Positions 9,213-17,285 of a stretch of DNA of 64,000 nt are shown here, in pieces. Position numbers and translations under genes: made by a program. Every line of letters starts with the position of its first letter. Within the stretch, counting starts at the first letter, position 1. A model generated the notes under the pieces. That model made no database searches. It was given only the letters and a program-made list of their open reading frames with translations, and had not been told where the DNA came from. The DNA is from Sphingobium sp. YR768 (GTDB lineage Bacteria > Pseudomonadota > Alphaproteobacteria > Sphingomonadales > Sphingomonadaceae). The stretch covers positions 62,001 to 126,000 of the forward strand of contig NZ_FOGE01000003.1 in the NCBI RefSeq assembly GCF_900111125.1. Reading direction: 5' to 3'.

Positions 9213-11096
9213 TTGGCATTTGTGAAGGGCGCATGGCGCATATTGGTCGCGATCAAGGACGGGCTGGCCCTGCTGCTCCTGCTGCTCTTCTTCGGTGCGC
9301 TCTACGCCGCCCTCTCCTTCTCCCCCAAGCCCGCGCAAAAGGTCGGCAGCGGCGCGCTGCTGCTGGATCTGGACGGCAGCATCGTCGAGCAACCCGCAGA
9401 GGTCAGCGCCATGGCCCTGCTCAGCGGCTCCGGCCCGGAAACCAAGGAATATCGCCTGTCCGACATCGTCGCCGCGCTCAACGCCGCGAAGGATGACGCC
9501 AAGGTAAAGGCCGTGGTCCTGAACCTCGACGGCTTTGCCGGCGGCGGTCAGGTGGCGATGGCCCGCGTGGGCAAGGCGCTGGACGGCGTACGCGCCGCCA
9601 AGAAGCCGGTGCTGGCCTATGCCACGCTCTACAGCGACGACAGCTATCAACTGGCCGCCCATGCCAGCGAAGTGTGGAGCGATCCGCTGGGCGGCGTTGC
9701 GATTCTGGGACGGGGCGGCTCCAACCTCTATTATAAGGGGCTGATCGACAAGCTGGGCGTGAACACCCATGTCTATCGGGTCGGCACCTATAAGAGCTTC
9801 GTCGAACCCTATATCCGGTCCGAACAGTCGCCCGAAGCCAAGCAGGCCAATCAGGCGCTGGCCGGCGCCCTGTGGCAGAACTGGCAGGATGATGTCGCCA
9901 AAGCGCGACCCAAGGCGAAGATCGCCGCCTATGCCGCCGATCCGCTGAGCGCCGCACGCGCCACCGGCGGCGACATTGCCAAGGCCGCGCTGGCGGCGGG
10001 GCTGGTCGACAAGCTGGGCGACGAAGCCGCCTTTGGCGCGCGCGTGGCGCAGGTCGCGGGCGACTCCAGCAGCGACAAGGCGGGCAGTTTCGCTAGCATC
10101 GACCTGGCCGCCTATGTGAAGGCGCACAAGCCCTCCGGCGATGGCCAGATCGGCGTGCTGACGGTCGCGGGCGATATCGTGGACGGCGAAGGCGGCCCCG
10201 GCACGGCGGCGGGCGACACGATTTCCGACCTGTTGCTGACCGCGCTCGATGAAAAGGATCTCAAGGCCCTCGTCGTCCGCGTCGATTCGCCGGGCGGATC
10301 GGTGATGGCGTCGGAAAAGATTCGCGGCGCGATCCTGCAAGCCAAGGCGGCCGGGCTGCCGGTGGTCGTCTCCATGGCCAATGTCGCGGCCAGCGGCGGC
10401 TATTGGGTGTCGACGCCGGGCGACGTGATCTTTGCCGAACCGGACACCATCACCGGGTCGATCGGCGTGTTCGGCATCATCCCCAGCTTTGAGGGCACGC
10501 TGGCCAAGATGGGCATCACCACGGACGGCGTGCGCACCACGCCGCTGTCGGGCCAGCCCGATGTCGTGGGCGGCACCACCCCGGAATTCGACCAGATCAT
10601 GCAACTGGGCGTCGAGGATATTTATCGCCGCTTCGTGGGGCTGGTCGCCCGCTCGCGCCACAAGACACCGCAGCAGATCGACGCCATCGCGCAGGGTCGC
10701 GTCTGGGACGGCGGCACCGCGCGCCAGATCGGGCTGGTCGACCGGTTCGGCGGCCTGGAAGACGCGATCGCCGAAGCCGCCCGCCGCGCCAAACTCGATC
10801 CCGCCAAGGCGCGCGCCTATGCGATCGAGAAGAAGCCCGATCCCTTCACCGAATTCGTCCAGTCGATCGCGCAGCGCGAACAGGAAGATGCCACCGCGCC
10901 CCGCGACATGCTGGCGATGCAGGCAGCGGCGCAGCGCGGCTGGGCGATGCAGGCGGTGTCGGATGTGAAAGCGCTGGTCACGGGCGCCGGCATCCGGGCC
11001 GACTGCCTCGAATGCCGCGGCTATGGCGCGCCCAAGCAGCAAAGCGCTGCGGATGGACGCGGGGTGATGGCTATGCTGGCTGGATTGTGGCGGTGA
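9213..11096 (+). CDS. sppA: signal peptide peptidase SppA, long (67K) type
   Basis: A 627-residue membrane-anchored serine protease with a Ser/Lys dyad that digests cleaved signal peptides. It has an N-terminal transmembrane helix (about 14-36, rich in leucine) and two tandem peptidase domains. The general base K194 lies in YRVGTYKSFVEPY of the first domain and the nucleophile S394 in NVAASGGYW of the second, as in the E. coli-type protein. I chose the TTG at 9213 because AGGAAG lies about 8 nt upstream and it gives MAFVKGAWRILVAIKDG, a typical family start. An in-frame TTG at 9183 would add 10 residues. Divergent from gpmA. Confidence 0.93.
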   Translation: MAFVKGAWRILVAIKDGLALLLLLLFFGALYAALSFSPKPAQKVGSGALLLDLDGSIVEQPAEVSAMALLSGSGPETKEYRLSDIVAALNAAKDDAKVKAVVLNLDGFAGGGQVAMARVGKALDGVRAAKKPVLAYATLYSDDSYQLAAHASEVWSDPLGGVAILGRGGSNLYYKGLIDKLGVNTHVYRVGTYKSFVEPYIRSEQSPEAKQANQALAGALWQNWQDDVAKARPKAKIAAYAADPLSAARATGGDIAKAALAAGLVDKLGDEAAFGARVAQVAGDSSSDKAGSFASIDLAAYVKAHKPSGDGQIGVLTVAGDIVDGEGGPGTAAGDTISDLLLTALDEKDLKALVVRVDSPGGSVMASEKIRGAILQAKAAGLPVVVSMANVAASGGYWVSTPGDVIFAEPDTITGSIGVFGIIPSFEGTLAKMGITTDGVRTTPLSGQPDVVGGTTPEFDQIMQLGVEDIYRRFVGLVARSRHKTPQQIDAIAQGRVWDGGTARQIGLVDRFGGLEDAIAEAARRAKLDPAKARAYAIEKKPDPFTEFVQSIAQREQEDATAPRDMLAMQAAAQRGWAMQAVSDVKALVTGAGIRADCLECRGYGAPKQQSAADGRGVMAMLAGLWR

Positions 11097-11269
11097 TCTG
11101 ACCGGCTGCGTCGCTCCCCTCCCCGTAACCGGGAGGAGAACGGGACTTATGCGCGCAGCGGGTCAGCCGCAATGGGATGACCGAAGGCACGGACGACCAT
11201 TATGACCGCATTATCCAGATTTATGCGATCCCGATTGCAGACATTGGCATGATCACCGATAATCGGAAC

Positions 11270-11680
11270 ATGCGAGCATTCAGAATCCGCTTGTTACTTC
11301 TGATCGCTTTCAGCCCCATGTTGCTTTGGGCAGCAATGACAGCCTTTGACAGTGGGCTTCTTGGGCTTTGGAAGGCAATAACCGCCCTGCCCAATTGGAC
11401 TAACGTCCACACTGGCCCCTTCATTCCCGCGCTTGCCTCCGCCTTTCTGCTTGTTCTCGGCGTCATAAGCGTAGCCATATGGTTCCTGCTAAAATATGTT
11501 CAGAGACCGTTTGAAAAATGCGCGAAAGAGCGCATTTTTGTAGCCGCACCGGCCCTCACCCCCACCCGGCCGCCCAACAGGGTACCATATGTGGGCGGTC
11601 GGGTGGGGGTGAGGGCCGGTGCGGATGCGCCAAAGGCGCATTCCCAAACAGACTCTCACAAGCGAGAGCGGGCAGACTGA
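11270..11680 (+). CDS. small hypothetical membrane protein with repeat-derived tail
   Basis: Unrecognised. From the ATG at 11270 it has 136 residues with two hydrophobic helices (LLLLIAFSPMLLWAAMTAF and ALASAFLLVLGVISVAIWFLL) and then a low-complexity tail. The frame is open back to 11177, so the start is uncertain, and no clear ribosome site supports either. The last 40 or so residues are encoded by a long inverted repeat (11544-11624), so the natural C-terminus may once have been near FEKCAKERIF. It could be a real short membrane protein extended by a repeat insertion, or a decayed gene. Confidence 0.35.
   Translation: MRAFRIRLLLLIAFSPMLLWAAMTAFDSGLLGLWKAITALPNWTNVHTGPFIPALASAFLLVLGVISVAIWFLLKYVQRPFEKCAKERIFVAAPALTPTRPPNRVPYVGGRVGVRAGADAPKAHSQTDSHKRERAD
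11544..11624. repeat. long stem-loop, 33-bp arms with one mismatch
   Basis: Arm 11544-11576 (starts CCGCACCGGCCCTCACCCCC) and arm 11592-11624 (ends TGAGGGCCGGTGCGG) are reverse complements with one mismatch, and the loop is 15 nt. Small GCGC hairpins flank it on both sides (GCGCGAAAGAGCGC and GCGCCAAAGGCGC). It is longer and cleaner than a rho-independent terminator and lacks a T-run. It reads as a palindromic genomic repeat inside the end of a small gene. Confidence 0.8.
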
Positions 11681-11714
11681 AATTCCACCCGACGCCGCTA
11701 TCTCAGTCGATCCA

Positions 11715-11765
11715 TTGATACATTTTCCGACAATTGCGGCCTTAGCCCGGCACAATCCTGCGACA
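11715..11765 (+). promoter_or_regulatory. 51-nt conserved upstream element, copy 1
   Basis: Blocks TTGATACA, CCGACAA, CCCGGCACA and TGCGACA at fixed spacing, 57 nt before the start of the small secreted protein gene at 11823. A second copy of identical length and block spacing (37 of 51 positions the same) precedes the RcnB-like gene. It is likely a shared promoter or regulator-binding region; the regulator is unknown. Confidence 0.5.
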
Positions 11766-11822
11766 TCGCTCTCCTAATGCCTTTTCATACCGCCACCTCG
11801 GCGCGTGGAAGGAGCAAGTTCC

Positions 11823-11990
11823 ATGAAGACCATCGCCCTCAGCATAGCCAGCAGCGCGCTGGTCCTCAGCCTTGGCCTGACCGCACTGGCGGCGGCGCCG
11901 CTCGCGCAGCAGGCGCCGATCGTGGAGGGCAAGGGTAAGCCGATCCTGCTCCAGCGCATGGTGGTGACGGCGACGCCGCTGCCCAACTGA
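11823..11990 (+). CDS. small secreted protein, 55 residues
   Basis: A 55-residue protein with a clear signal peptide (MKTIALSIASSALVLSLGLT then ALAAA) and a mature part of only about 30 residues ending VVTATPLPN. A good ribosome site (GGAAGGAG) lies 8-10 nt before the ATG at 11823. An intrinsic terminator follows 20 nt after the stop, so it is a single-gene transcript. Family and function are not recognised. It shares a 51-nt upstream element with the RcnB-like gene at 12470, which suggests co-regulation. Confidence 0.6.
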   Translation: MKTIALSIASSALVLSLGLTALAAAPLAQQAPIVEGKGKPILLQRMVVTATPLPN

Positions 11991-12011
11991 TCAGCCCAAC
12001 CCTGTCATCCC

Positions 12012-12044
12012 AAAAGCCTCGCAGTCCGCTGCGGGGCTTTTTTG
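12012..12044 (+). terminator. rho-independent terminator
   Basis: A 13-bp stem (AAAAGCCTCGCAG paired with CTGCGGGGCTTTT, one wobble) followed by a T-run, 21 nt after the stop of the small secreted protein gene. Confidence 0.85.
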
Positions 12045-12134
12045 TTCGCGCGGAGGCGCAGGGATATGCCGCAAGGCAGCGCACCCAATCTCATTCCATG
12101 GCTTGGATTGAAATGAAGTCGGCTTGATCCGCCG

Positions 12135-12246
12135 CGTCATTGCAAGCGGAGCATGTCGGAGGCGGGCAACACCCAACCAATCCACCTGTGCACTCATGGG
12201 TTGGTTGGGCTTCGCCCGCCTTCGGCCCGCTCCGCTCGCAATGACG
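12135..12246. repeat. imperfect inverted repeat, CGTCATTGC-type
   Basis: Outer arms CGTCATTGCAAGCGGA (12135-12150) and TCCGCTCGCAATGACG (12231-12246) bracket an inner palindrome around ACCCAACCAA/TTGGTTGGG. Within it lies TTGGGCTTCGCCCGCCTTCG (from 12205), which closely matches the insertion found in the IS3 transposase at 38476-38501. It occupies the 479-nt stretch between the two small secreted protein genes (11991-12469), which holds a terminator, this repeat and the 51-nt upstream element, but no gene. Confidence 0.7.
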
Positions 12247-12353
12247 ATTCAAGATGAAATCATCCCGCTGCAAAAATCCTCCGCGCCTCCGGGTGAGCCA
12301 TAAGCGCCTGTTATTCGACCATTTCTGAACACCCGTTCAGGTTAAATCGCCAC

Positions 12354-12404
12354 TTGATACAATTCCCGACAAACTGGCCCGCTTCCCGGCACAGCCTTGC
12401 GACA
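12354..12404 (+). promoter_or_regulatory. 51-nt conserved upstream element, copy 2
   Basis: Second copy of the element at 11715-11765, with the same blocks TTGATACA, CCGACAA, CCCGGCACA and TGCGACA. It ends 65 nt before the start of the RcnB-like gene. An additional short inverted sequence CTGAACACCCGTTCAG lies just upstream (12326-12341). Confidence 0.5.
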
Positions 12405-12469
12405 AGTGCCGCCTATCTCTGTCTTCGACGCCACGGAATGGCGCCCGGAAACAAGGTAAGGAGCAAGAC

Positions 12470-12853
12470 ATGTTCAAGAAGATCATCATGGCCCTGGCCA
12501 CCACCACCCTGGTCGCCAGCCCCATCGTCACCGCACAGGCGCAGGCCGCGCCCTATCATGGCGGGCAGCAGCGTCAGGAAGTCAGCCGCACCACCGTCCA
12601 CCACAAGGCGAATGGCCGGACCGTCGTCAAGAAGCAGACCGTCGTGCGCAAGAACACCAACCCGCGCTGGGCCAAGGGTCAGCGTTTCGACCGCAGCCGG
12701 GCCAGCAATTATCGCGTGGTGAACAATTATCGCGATTATCGCCTGTCCGCTCCGCCGCGCGGCTACCAGTGGGTCCGCTCGGGCAATGACGCGGTGCTGA
12801 TCGCGATCACCAGCGGCATCATCGGCGCGGTCGTCGGCAGCGCGATCCGCTAA
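12470..12853 (+). CDS. RcnB-like secreted protein
   Basis: A 127-residue periplasmic protein. The signal peptide (MFKKIIMALATTTLVASPIV then TAQAQA) is followed by a basic, histidine- and tyrosine-rich region (NYRVVNNYRDYRLSAPPRGY then QWVRSGNDAVLIAITSGIIG), the pattern of the RcnB family common in sphingomonads. E. coli RcnB is linked to nickel/cobalt homeostasis; that role is not shown here. The C-terminal GIIGAVVGSAIR could be a weak membrane-associated tail. AAGGAGCAAGAC precedes the ATG as ribosome site and a strong terminator follows 20 nt after the stop. Confidence 0.8.
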   Translation: MFKKIIMALATTTLVASPIVTAQAQAAPYHGGQQRQEVSRTTVHHKANGRTVVKKQTVVRKNTNPRWAKGQRFDRSRASNYRVVNNYRDYRLSAPPRGYQWVRSGNDAVLIAITSGIIGAVVGSAIR

Positions 12854-12873
12854 AAGCCACCCGCCATACCGAT

Positions 12874-12910
12874 AAGGCGCCCCGGAGTTCTCTCCCTCCG
12901 GGGCGCCTTT
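12874..12910 (+). terminator. rho-independent terminator after RcnB-like gene
   Basis: Stem AAGGCGCCCCGGAG / CTCCGGGGCGCCTT with a short loop and a T-run (CCTTT). It separates the RcnB-like gene from the ThuA-like gene. Confidence 0.85.
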
Positions 12911-12981
12911 GCGTTCATCTCTTCTCCATCCCTTCGCGTTGCGTTAAGACTGCCGGAAAGACGAGAAAATGGGAGTGGGTG

Positions 12982-14097
12982 ATGCGGGGAATTCGGGCGT
13001 TGATCGCCATTGCGCTGCTGGTCGGTGCGCCTGCGGCATGGGCCGCGCCGGTGATCGATTGTCCCATGCGGGACGCTCCCTTTTCCATCCAGTCGCCCAT
13101 CGTCGATATCCTGCTGAATACCGATGCGAAGGCGTTGGTCGAGACGCAGGCGGGCGACCTGCTCAAAACGCTCCCGCCGCGCTTCTTTTCGACCACGGCG
13201 CCGACCTTCGCCGCGATCCTGACGATGGAAAAACTGGCGGCGATGAAGGGCACCGGTGCAACCGATCTGTCGGCGCTGGACGCCGCGTTGCGCAAAATAC
13301 CGGTAACGCCAGGCGACAGAATCGCGCGCTGCGCGCGGTATGACAATGATCGCCCCGCATTGACTTTGCCTGCCGGCAGGCCGCGCCTGTTGCTGTTCGA
13401 AAAGATGACCGGATTTCGCGACGGTCCATCGGTCGATGCCGCACGGGCAGCTTTTCAGGCGATGGCCAAGCGCAATGGCTGGGCGCTGGTCGTCACGGAC
13501 AAGGGCGGCGCGATGCGCCCGTCCGTCCTGCGCCGGTTCGATGCCGTCATCTGGAACAATGTCAGCGGCGATGTGCTGACATTGTCCCAACGCAAGGCGT
13601 TCCGCGCCTATCTGGAGAGCGGTGGCGGTTTCATTGGCGTGCATGGATCGGCTGGCGACCCGGCAACCTTCTGGAACTGGTATGTCGATAACCTGATCGG
13701 CGCCCGCTTTGCCGGTCATCCGATGAACCCGCAATTTCAGGATGCCCGCATCGCGCTGAGCGACGCAAAATCGCCGCTGGCCAGCGGTCTGCCCAGCGAA
13801 TGGGTGATGAACGACGAATGGTATTCCTTCACGGCCAATCCGCGGGCTACCGGCGCCGACATCATCGCGACCTTGGATGAATCGACCTACTCGCCGGTCG
13901 GTATGGACGGCATGCAATTGCGGATGGGCGATCATCCGATCGCTTGGTCCCGCTGCGTCGGGAAGGGGCGGATGTTCTATTCGGCGATCGGCCACAGGCC
14001 CGAAACCTATGGCGCGGCCCCCTATGTGCGGATGCTGGAAAATGCGATCCGCTGGACCGGAACCAAGTCCGCCTGTCAGACCAGACCCGTCAGATAA
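12982..14097 (+). CDS. secreted ThuA-like domain protein
   Basis: A 371-residue exported protein. A signal peptide (MRGIRALIAIALLVGAPAAWA) is followed by about 110 residues I do not recognise (DAPFSIQSPIVDILLNT, FFSTTAPTFAAILTMEKLAAMKG). From about residue 130 it is a ThuA-like fold: WNNVSGDVLT, FRAYLESGGGFIGVHGS, WVMNDEWYSF and the ending GRMFYSAIGHRPETY. ThuA-like domains are class I glutamine amidotransferase relatives, often found in sugar-related proteins, with unproven chemistry. ATG at 12982 is preferred over GTG at 12979. It overlaps the convergent GntP gene by 22 nt at the 3' end. Confidence 0.75.
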   Translation: MRGIRALIAIALLVGAPAAWAAPVIDCPMRDAPFSIQSPIVDILLNTDAKALVETQAGDLLKTLPPRFFSTTAPTFAAILTMEKLAAMKGTGATDLSALDAALRKIPVTPGDRIARCARYDNDRPALTLPAGRPRLLLFEKMTGFRDGPSVDAARAAFQAMAKRNGWALVVTDKGGAMRPSVLRRFDAVIWNNVSGDVLTLSQRKAFRAYLESGGGFIGVHGSAGDPATFWNWYVDNLIGARFAGHPMNPQFQDARIALSDAKSPLASGLPSEWVMNDEWYSFTANPRATGADIIATLDESTYSPVGMDGMQLRMGDHPIAWSRCVGKGRMFYSAIGHRPETYGAAPYVRMLENAIRWTGTKSACQTRPVR

Positions 14098-15476
14098 TAG
14101 AGCGCGATCACCACGAAGACGGTCAGCGTCTTGATCAGGGTCAGCGCGAAGATATCCTTATAGGCCTGCCGATGGGTCAGGCCCGTCACCGCCAGCAGGG
14201 TGATGACCGCGCCATTATGCGGCAGGCTGTCCATGCCGCCCGAAGCCATGGAGGCGACCCGGTGCAGCACTTCGCGCGGGATGCCGGCCGCATCGCCCGC
14301 CGCCATGAACTGTTCCGCCATCGCCGCCAGCGCGATCGACAGCCCGCCCGATGCCGAACCGGTGATGCCGGCGAGCGAGGTGACGGTGATCGCTTCATTG
14401 ACCAGCGGGTTGGGAATGGCGCGCAGCGCCTCCTTGACGATCAGGAAGCCAGGCAGCGCAGCGATGACCGCGCCGAACCCATATTCGACCGCCGTGTTCA
14501 TCCCCGCCAGCAGCGCGCCGCCGACCGCCGCCTTCGATCCTTCGGCAAAACGCCGCGCCACGGTGCGAAAGGCGAAGAGCAGGATCGTGCCGATCCCCAG
14601 CAGCAGCGCGCCCTCCACCGCCCAGAGCGCGGACATTTGCGCCACCTTCACGCTGACCGGTTCGGCCATCCCCGGCAGCGACAAAGTGACCGCTTCTGCC
14701 TGCACCCAGTACGGGATCGCCAGCGTCAGCAACAGATTGCCCACGCCCACCACCAGCAAGGGTAGCAGCGCGATCAGCGGGTGGATGCGTGCCTCCTCCC
14801 CATGCTGCTCCGGTTCGTTCACCAGCGTTTCGGGCGCGCCATAGCCTTCGCCCGCCGCCATCAGGCGTCGCCGCCGCCAGGCCAGATAGGTCAGCCCCAT
14901 GGCGGCGATGCAGGCCGACCCGATCGTCCCCAGCACGGGCGCGGCCCAGGTGGTGGTGCCAAAAAAACTGGTCGGAATGATATTCTGAATCTGCGGCGTG
15001 CCCGGCAGCGCATCCATGGTGAAGGTGATGGCCCCTAGCCCTATGGTGGCGGGCACCAGTCGCTTGGGAATGTCGGCGCGGCGAAACATCTCCGCCGCAA
15101 AGGGATAGACGGCGAACACCGCGACGAACACCGATACCCCGCCATAGGTAAGCAGGGCCGTGACGATCATGATCGCGGGGATAGCCCGCCCCGCGCCGAC
15201 CAGACCGATCACCGCCGTCACGATCGCGCGGGAAAAGCCGGATATCTCCACCAGCTTGCCGAACAGCGCGCCCAGCAGGAACACCGGGAAATAGAGCTTC
15301 AGGAAACTTGCCACCTTCTCCATGAACAGGCCCGAAAAGGCGGCGGGCACGGCGGCAGGATCAGTCAGGAACACGGCCAGCATCGCGAGCAAAGGCGCCA
15401 TCAGGATGACGCTCATCCCGCGATAGGCCGCGATCATCAGCAATATCAGCGACAGCGCGGCGATCGCGACGGCCAT
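14076..15476 (-). CDS. GntP-family gluconate/organic acid:H+ symporter
   Basis: A 466-residue inner-membrane permease with about 12 hydrophobic segments. Family signs include AYRGMSVILMAPLLAMLAV near the start, LTYGGVSVFVAVFAVYPFA, GAITFTMDALPGTPQIQNII and GITGSASGGLSIALAAM with SMASGGMDSLPHNGAVITLL near the end. GntP members carry gluconate, fructuronate or related hydroxyacids; the substrate here is unknown. The start ATG is at 15476; an open frame to 15692 lacks membrane character. It is convergent with the ThuA-like gene and divergent from rpsF. Confidence 0.88.
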   Translation of the reverse strand: MAVAIAALSLILLMIAAYRGMSVILMAPLLAMLAVFLTDPAAVPAAFSGLFMEKVASFLKLYFPVFLLGALFGKLVEISGFSRAIVTAVIGLVGAGRAIPAIMIVTALLTYGGVSVFVAVFAVYPFAAEMFRRADIPKRLVPATIGLGAITFTMDALPGTPQIQNIIPTSFFGTTTWAAPVLGTIGSACIAAMGLTYLAWRRRRLMAAGEGYGAPETLVNEPEQHGEEARIHPLIALLPLLVVGVGNLLLTLAIPYWVQAEAVTLSLPGMAEPVSVKVAQMSALWAVEGALLLGIGTILLFAFRTVARRFAEGSKAAVGGALLAGMNTAVEYGFGAVIAALPGFLIVKEALRAIPNPLVNEAITVTSLAGITGSASGGLSIALAAMAEQFMAAGDAAGIPREVLHRVASMASGGMDSLPHNGAVITLLAVTGLTHRQAYKDIFALTLIKTLTVFVVIALYYLTGLV

Positions 15477-15734
15477 AAACTCTCCTGATCTCTTTTCTGC
15501 CGATGGATTTAAAAGGAAAAACAGGCCTGCTACAAGCATATGCGGGTCGGCAGCTTTGCGGCAGTGCCATGCGTCAATGCGGCCTTGCCTTTCCTGCACT
15601 TTTCCGTCATAGGCGCGCCTTCGCTCGGCCCCAGATTCGGACGTCGGACGATTTCGAATGCTTGAGACGACAGCCGGAGGGGCGTTCCACATGGGGTGGG
15701 CGTCAGCGATCGGCCAACATGATGAGGCTTACCC

Positions 15735-16169
15735 ATGGCTCTTTACGAGCATGTGTTCCTTGCGCGCCAGGATCTGGCACAGGCGCAGGTGGACGCTCTG
15801 GCGGAAACCGCCACCAAGATCGTCGAGGAAAATGAAGGCAAGGTGACCAAGGTTGAGACCTGGGGCCTGCGTTCGCTCGCGTACAAGATCGCCAAGAACC
15901 GCAAGGCGCACTATGTGATGCTGAACATCGATGCCCCCGCCGGCGTCGTTGCGGAACTGGAGCGCCAGACGCAGATCAACGAAGACATCATCCGCTACAT
16001 GACCGTCAAGGTCGATGAGCTGGAAGCCGGCCCGTCGGTGATGATGCGCAAGCAGGAACGCTCCGAGCGTGGTGACCGTGGTCCCCGCGGCGATCGTGGC
16101 CCCCGTGGTGATCGCGAAGATCGTGGCCCGCGCCGCGACCGCGAAGAAGCCGCCCCGGCTGCTGAATAA
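15735..16169 (+). CDS. rpsF: 30S ribosomal protein S6
   Basis: A 144-residue small-subunit protein that pairs with S18 on the platform. The start [20 protein letters not shown] and the central [23 protein letters not shown] are typical. After about residue 97 it carries a charged tail with three near-repeats of [11 protein letters not shown], ending in AAPAAE, longer than the usual S6 tail. First gene of the rpsF-rpsR-rplI operon; 13 nt to rpsR. The 258-nt divergent gap to the GntP gene must hold its promoter; I could not identify an S6:S18 leader motif with confidence. Confidence 0.96.
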   Translation: MALYEHVFLARQDLAQAQVDALAETATKIVEENEGKVTKVETWGLRSLAYKIAKNRKAHYVMLNIDAPAGVVAELERQTQINEDIIRYMTVKVDELEAGPSVMMRKQERSERGDRGPRGDRGPRGDREDRGPRRDREEAAPAAE

Positions 16170-16182
16170 GGAGATCTGACAA

Positions 16183-16407
16183 ATGGCACGCCCGTTTTTC
16201 CGCCGCCGCAAGAGCTGCCCCTTCGCCGCCAAGGATGCGCCGAAGATCGATTATAAGGACGTTCGTCTGCTTCAGGGCTTCGTGTCCGAACGCGGCAAGA
16301 TCGTCCCGAGCCGCATCACGGCCGTTTCGGCCAAGAAGCAGCGTGAACTGGCTTCGGCCATCAAGCGCGCCCGTCACCTGGGCCTGCTGCCCTACATCGT
16401 GAAGTAA
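16183..16407 (+). CDS. rpsR: 30S ribosomal protein S18
   Basis: A 74-residue protein of the 30S platform, binding next to S6. It has the RRRKSCPF start, the [20 protein letters not shown] stretch and the [20 protein letters not shown] ending with ARHLGLLPY, all standard. A ribosome site (AAGGAGATCTGAC) precedes the ATG. Middle gene of the operon, 12 nt before rplI. Confidence 0.98.
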   Translation: MARPFFRRRKSCPFAAKDAPKIDYKDVRLLQGFVSERGKIVPSRITAVSAKKQRELASAIKRARHLGLLPYIVK

Positions 16408-16419
16408 GGGGAAAGACCC

Positions 16420-17016
16420 ATGGAAATCATTCTCCTCGAACGCATCGAGAAGCTGGGCGCAATCGGCGACATCGTCACCGTGAAGGACGGCTATGCCCGT
16501 AACTTCCTGCTGCCCAACAAGAAGGCGCTGCGCTCCAACAACGCCAACAAGCGCGTTTTCGAAGCCAACCGTGCGAAGATCGAAGCCGACAACGCGGCCC
16601 GTCGTACGGACGCTCAGGCGGCTGCCGAAGGCGTCAACGGCAAGCAGATCGTCCTGATCCGCCAGTCGTCGAACGCTGGTCACCTGTACGGCTCGGTTGC
16701 CGTTCGTGACGTCGTCGAAGCGCTGCACGCCGATGGCGTGACCATCGTTTCCAAGGCGATGGTCGTGCTGGAACGCCCGATCAAGACCCTGGGCGTGTTC
16801 GACGTCAAGGTTGCTCTGCACCCCGAAGTCGCCGTGACGATCACCGTCAACGTCGCCCGTTCGCCGGAAGAAGCCGAGCTTCAGTCGCAGGGCGTCGACG
16901 TGATGGCCGACCTGTTCGAAAAGGACGAGGCTGGCTTCACCGAAGATTATGATCCCAACGCGGAACCCGGCGAAATCGCCGTGGATGCCGACGAAGCCCC
17001 GGCCGAAGAAGCCTGA
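16420..17016 (+). CDS. rplI: 50S ribosomal protein L9
   Basis: A 198-residue L9. The N-terminal rRNA-binding domain (MEIILLERIEKLGAIGDIVT then VKDGYARNFLLPNKKALR) and the long connecting helix (about 45-75) are clear. The C-terminal domain contains GHLYGSVAVRDVVEAL and the VDVKVALHPEVAVTITVNVA strand. The last 40 residues are acidic (EDYDPNAEPGEIAVDADEAP), an extension beyond the 149-residue E. coli protein that is common in alphaproteobacteria. Last gene of the operon; a terminator follows 24 nt later. Confidence 0.97.
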   Translation: MEIILLERIEKLGAIGDIVTVKDGYARNFLLPNKKALRSNNANKRVFEANRAKIEADNAARRTDAQAAAEGVNGKQIVLIRQSSNAGHLYGSVAVRDVVEALHADGVTIVSKAMVVLERPIKTLGVFDVKVALHPEVAVTITVNVARSPEEAELQSQGVDVMADLFEKDEAGFTEDYDPNAEPGEIAVDADEAPAEEA

Positions 17017-17040
17017 GCCTTCCGACAGGATCAAATGAAG

Positions 17041-17068
17041 AAGCCGCCCTGCAAGGGGCGGCTTTTTT
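17041..17068 (+). terminator. rho-independent terminator of the rpsF operon
   Basis: Stem AAGCCGCCC / GGGCGGCTT with a 6-nt loop and a run of T, 24 nt after rplI. Confidence 0.9.
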
Positions 17069-17132
17069 GTTGGCTGGAGAAAAGCGAGGCAGGCCTGCCC
17101 TACCGGATGTCGAGCAACGCGCTTTAAATATA

Positions 17133-17223
17133 ATCCGTTCAGGCTGAGCCTGTCGAAGCCCTGCTCTTTTCTTGAGACAATTCAATGCAGTGCGGCCCTT
17201 CGACAGGCTCAGGGCGAACGGAT
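17133..17223. repeat. palindromic repeat, family 2, expanded spacer
   Basis: Arms ATCCGTTCAGGCTGAGCCTG (from 17133) and its complement ending at 17223 (CAGGCTCAGGGCGAACGGAT). The spacer here is about 36 nt rather than 9 nt. It lies between rplI and the convergent RDD gene. Confidence 0.7.
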
Positions 17224-17285
17224 TGAGAGGCCATTCCGACACTCCATGTCAATCTGAAGCACTCCATCAAGGCGCCCCGCCCCCT

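Noticed and set aside
8865..11042. Long minus-strand open frame (725 codons) opposite sppA
   Set aside because: Shadow of sppA; its composition (runs of Arg, Gly, Asp, His) and lack of motifs argue against a gene. sppA has its catalytic residues on the other strand.
15477..15734. S6:S18-type autoregulatory leader before rpsF
   Set aside because: Some GC-rich pairing and CCG triplets are present, but I could not draw the conserved bulged stem with confidence; a covariance-model search would decide.
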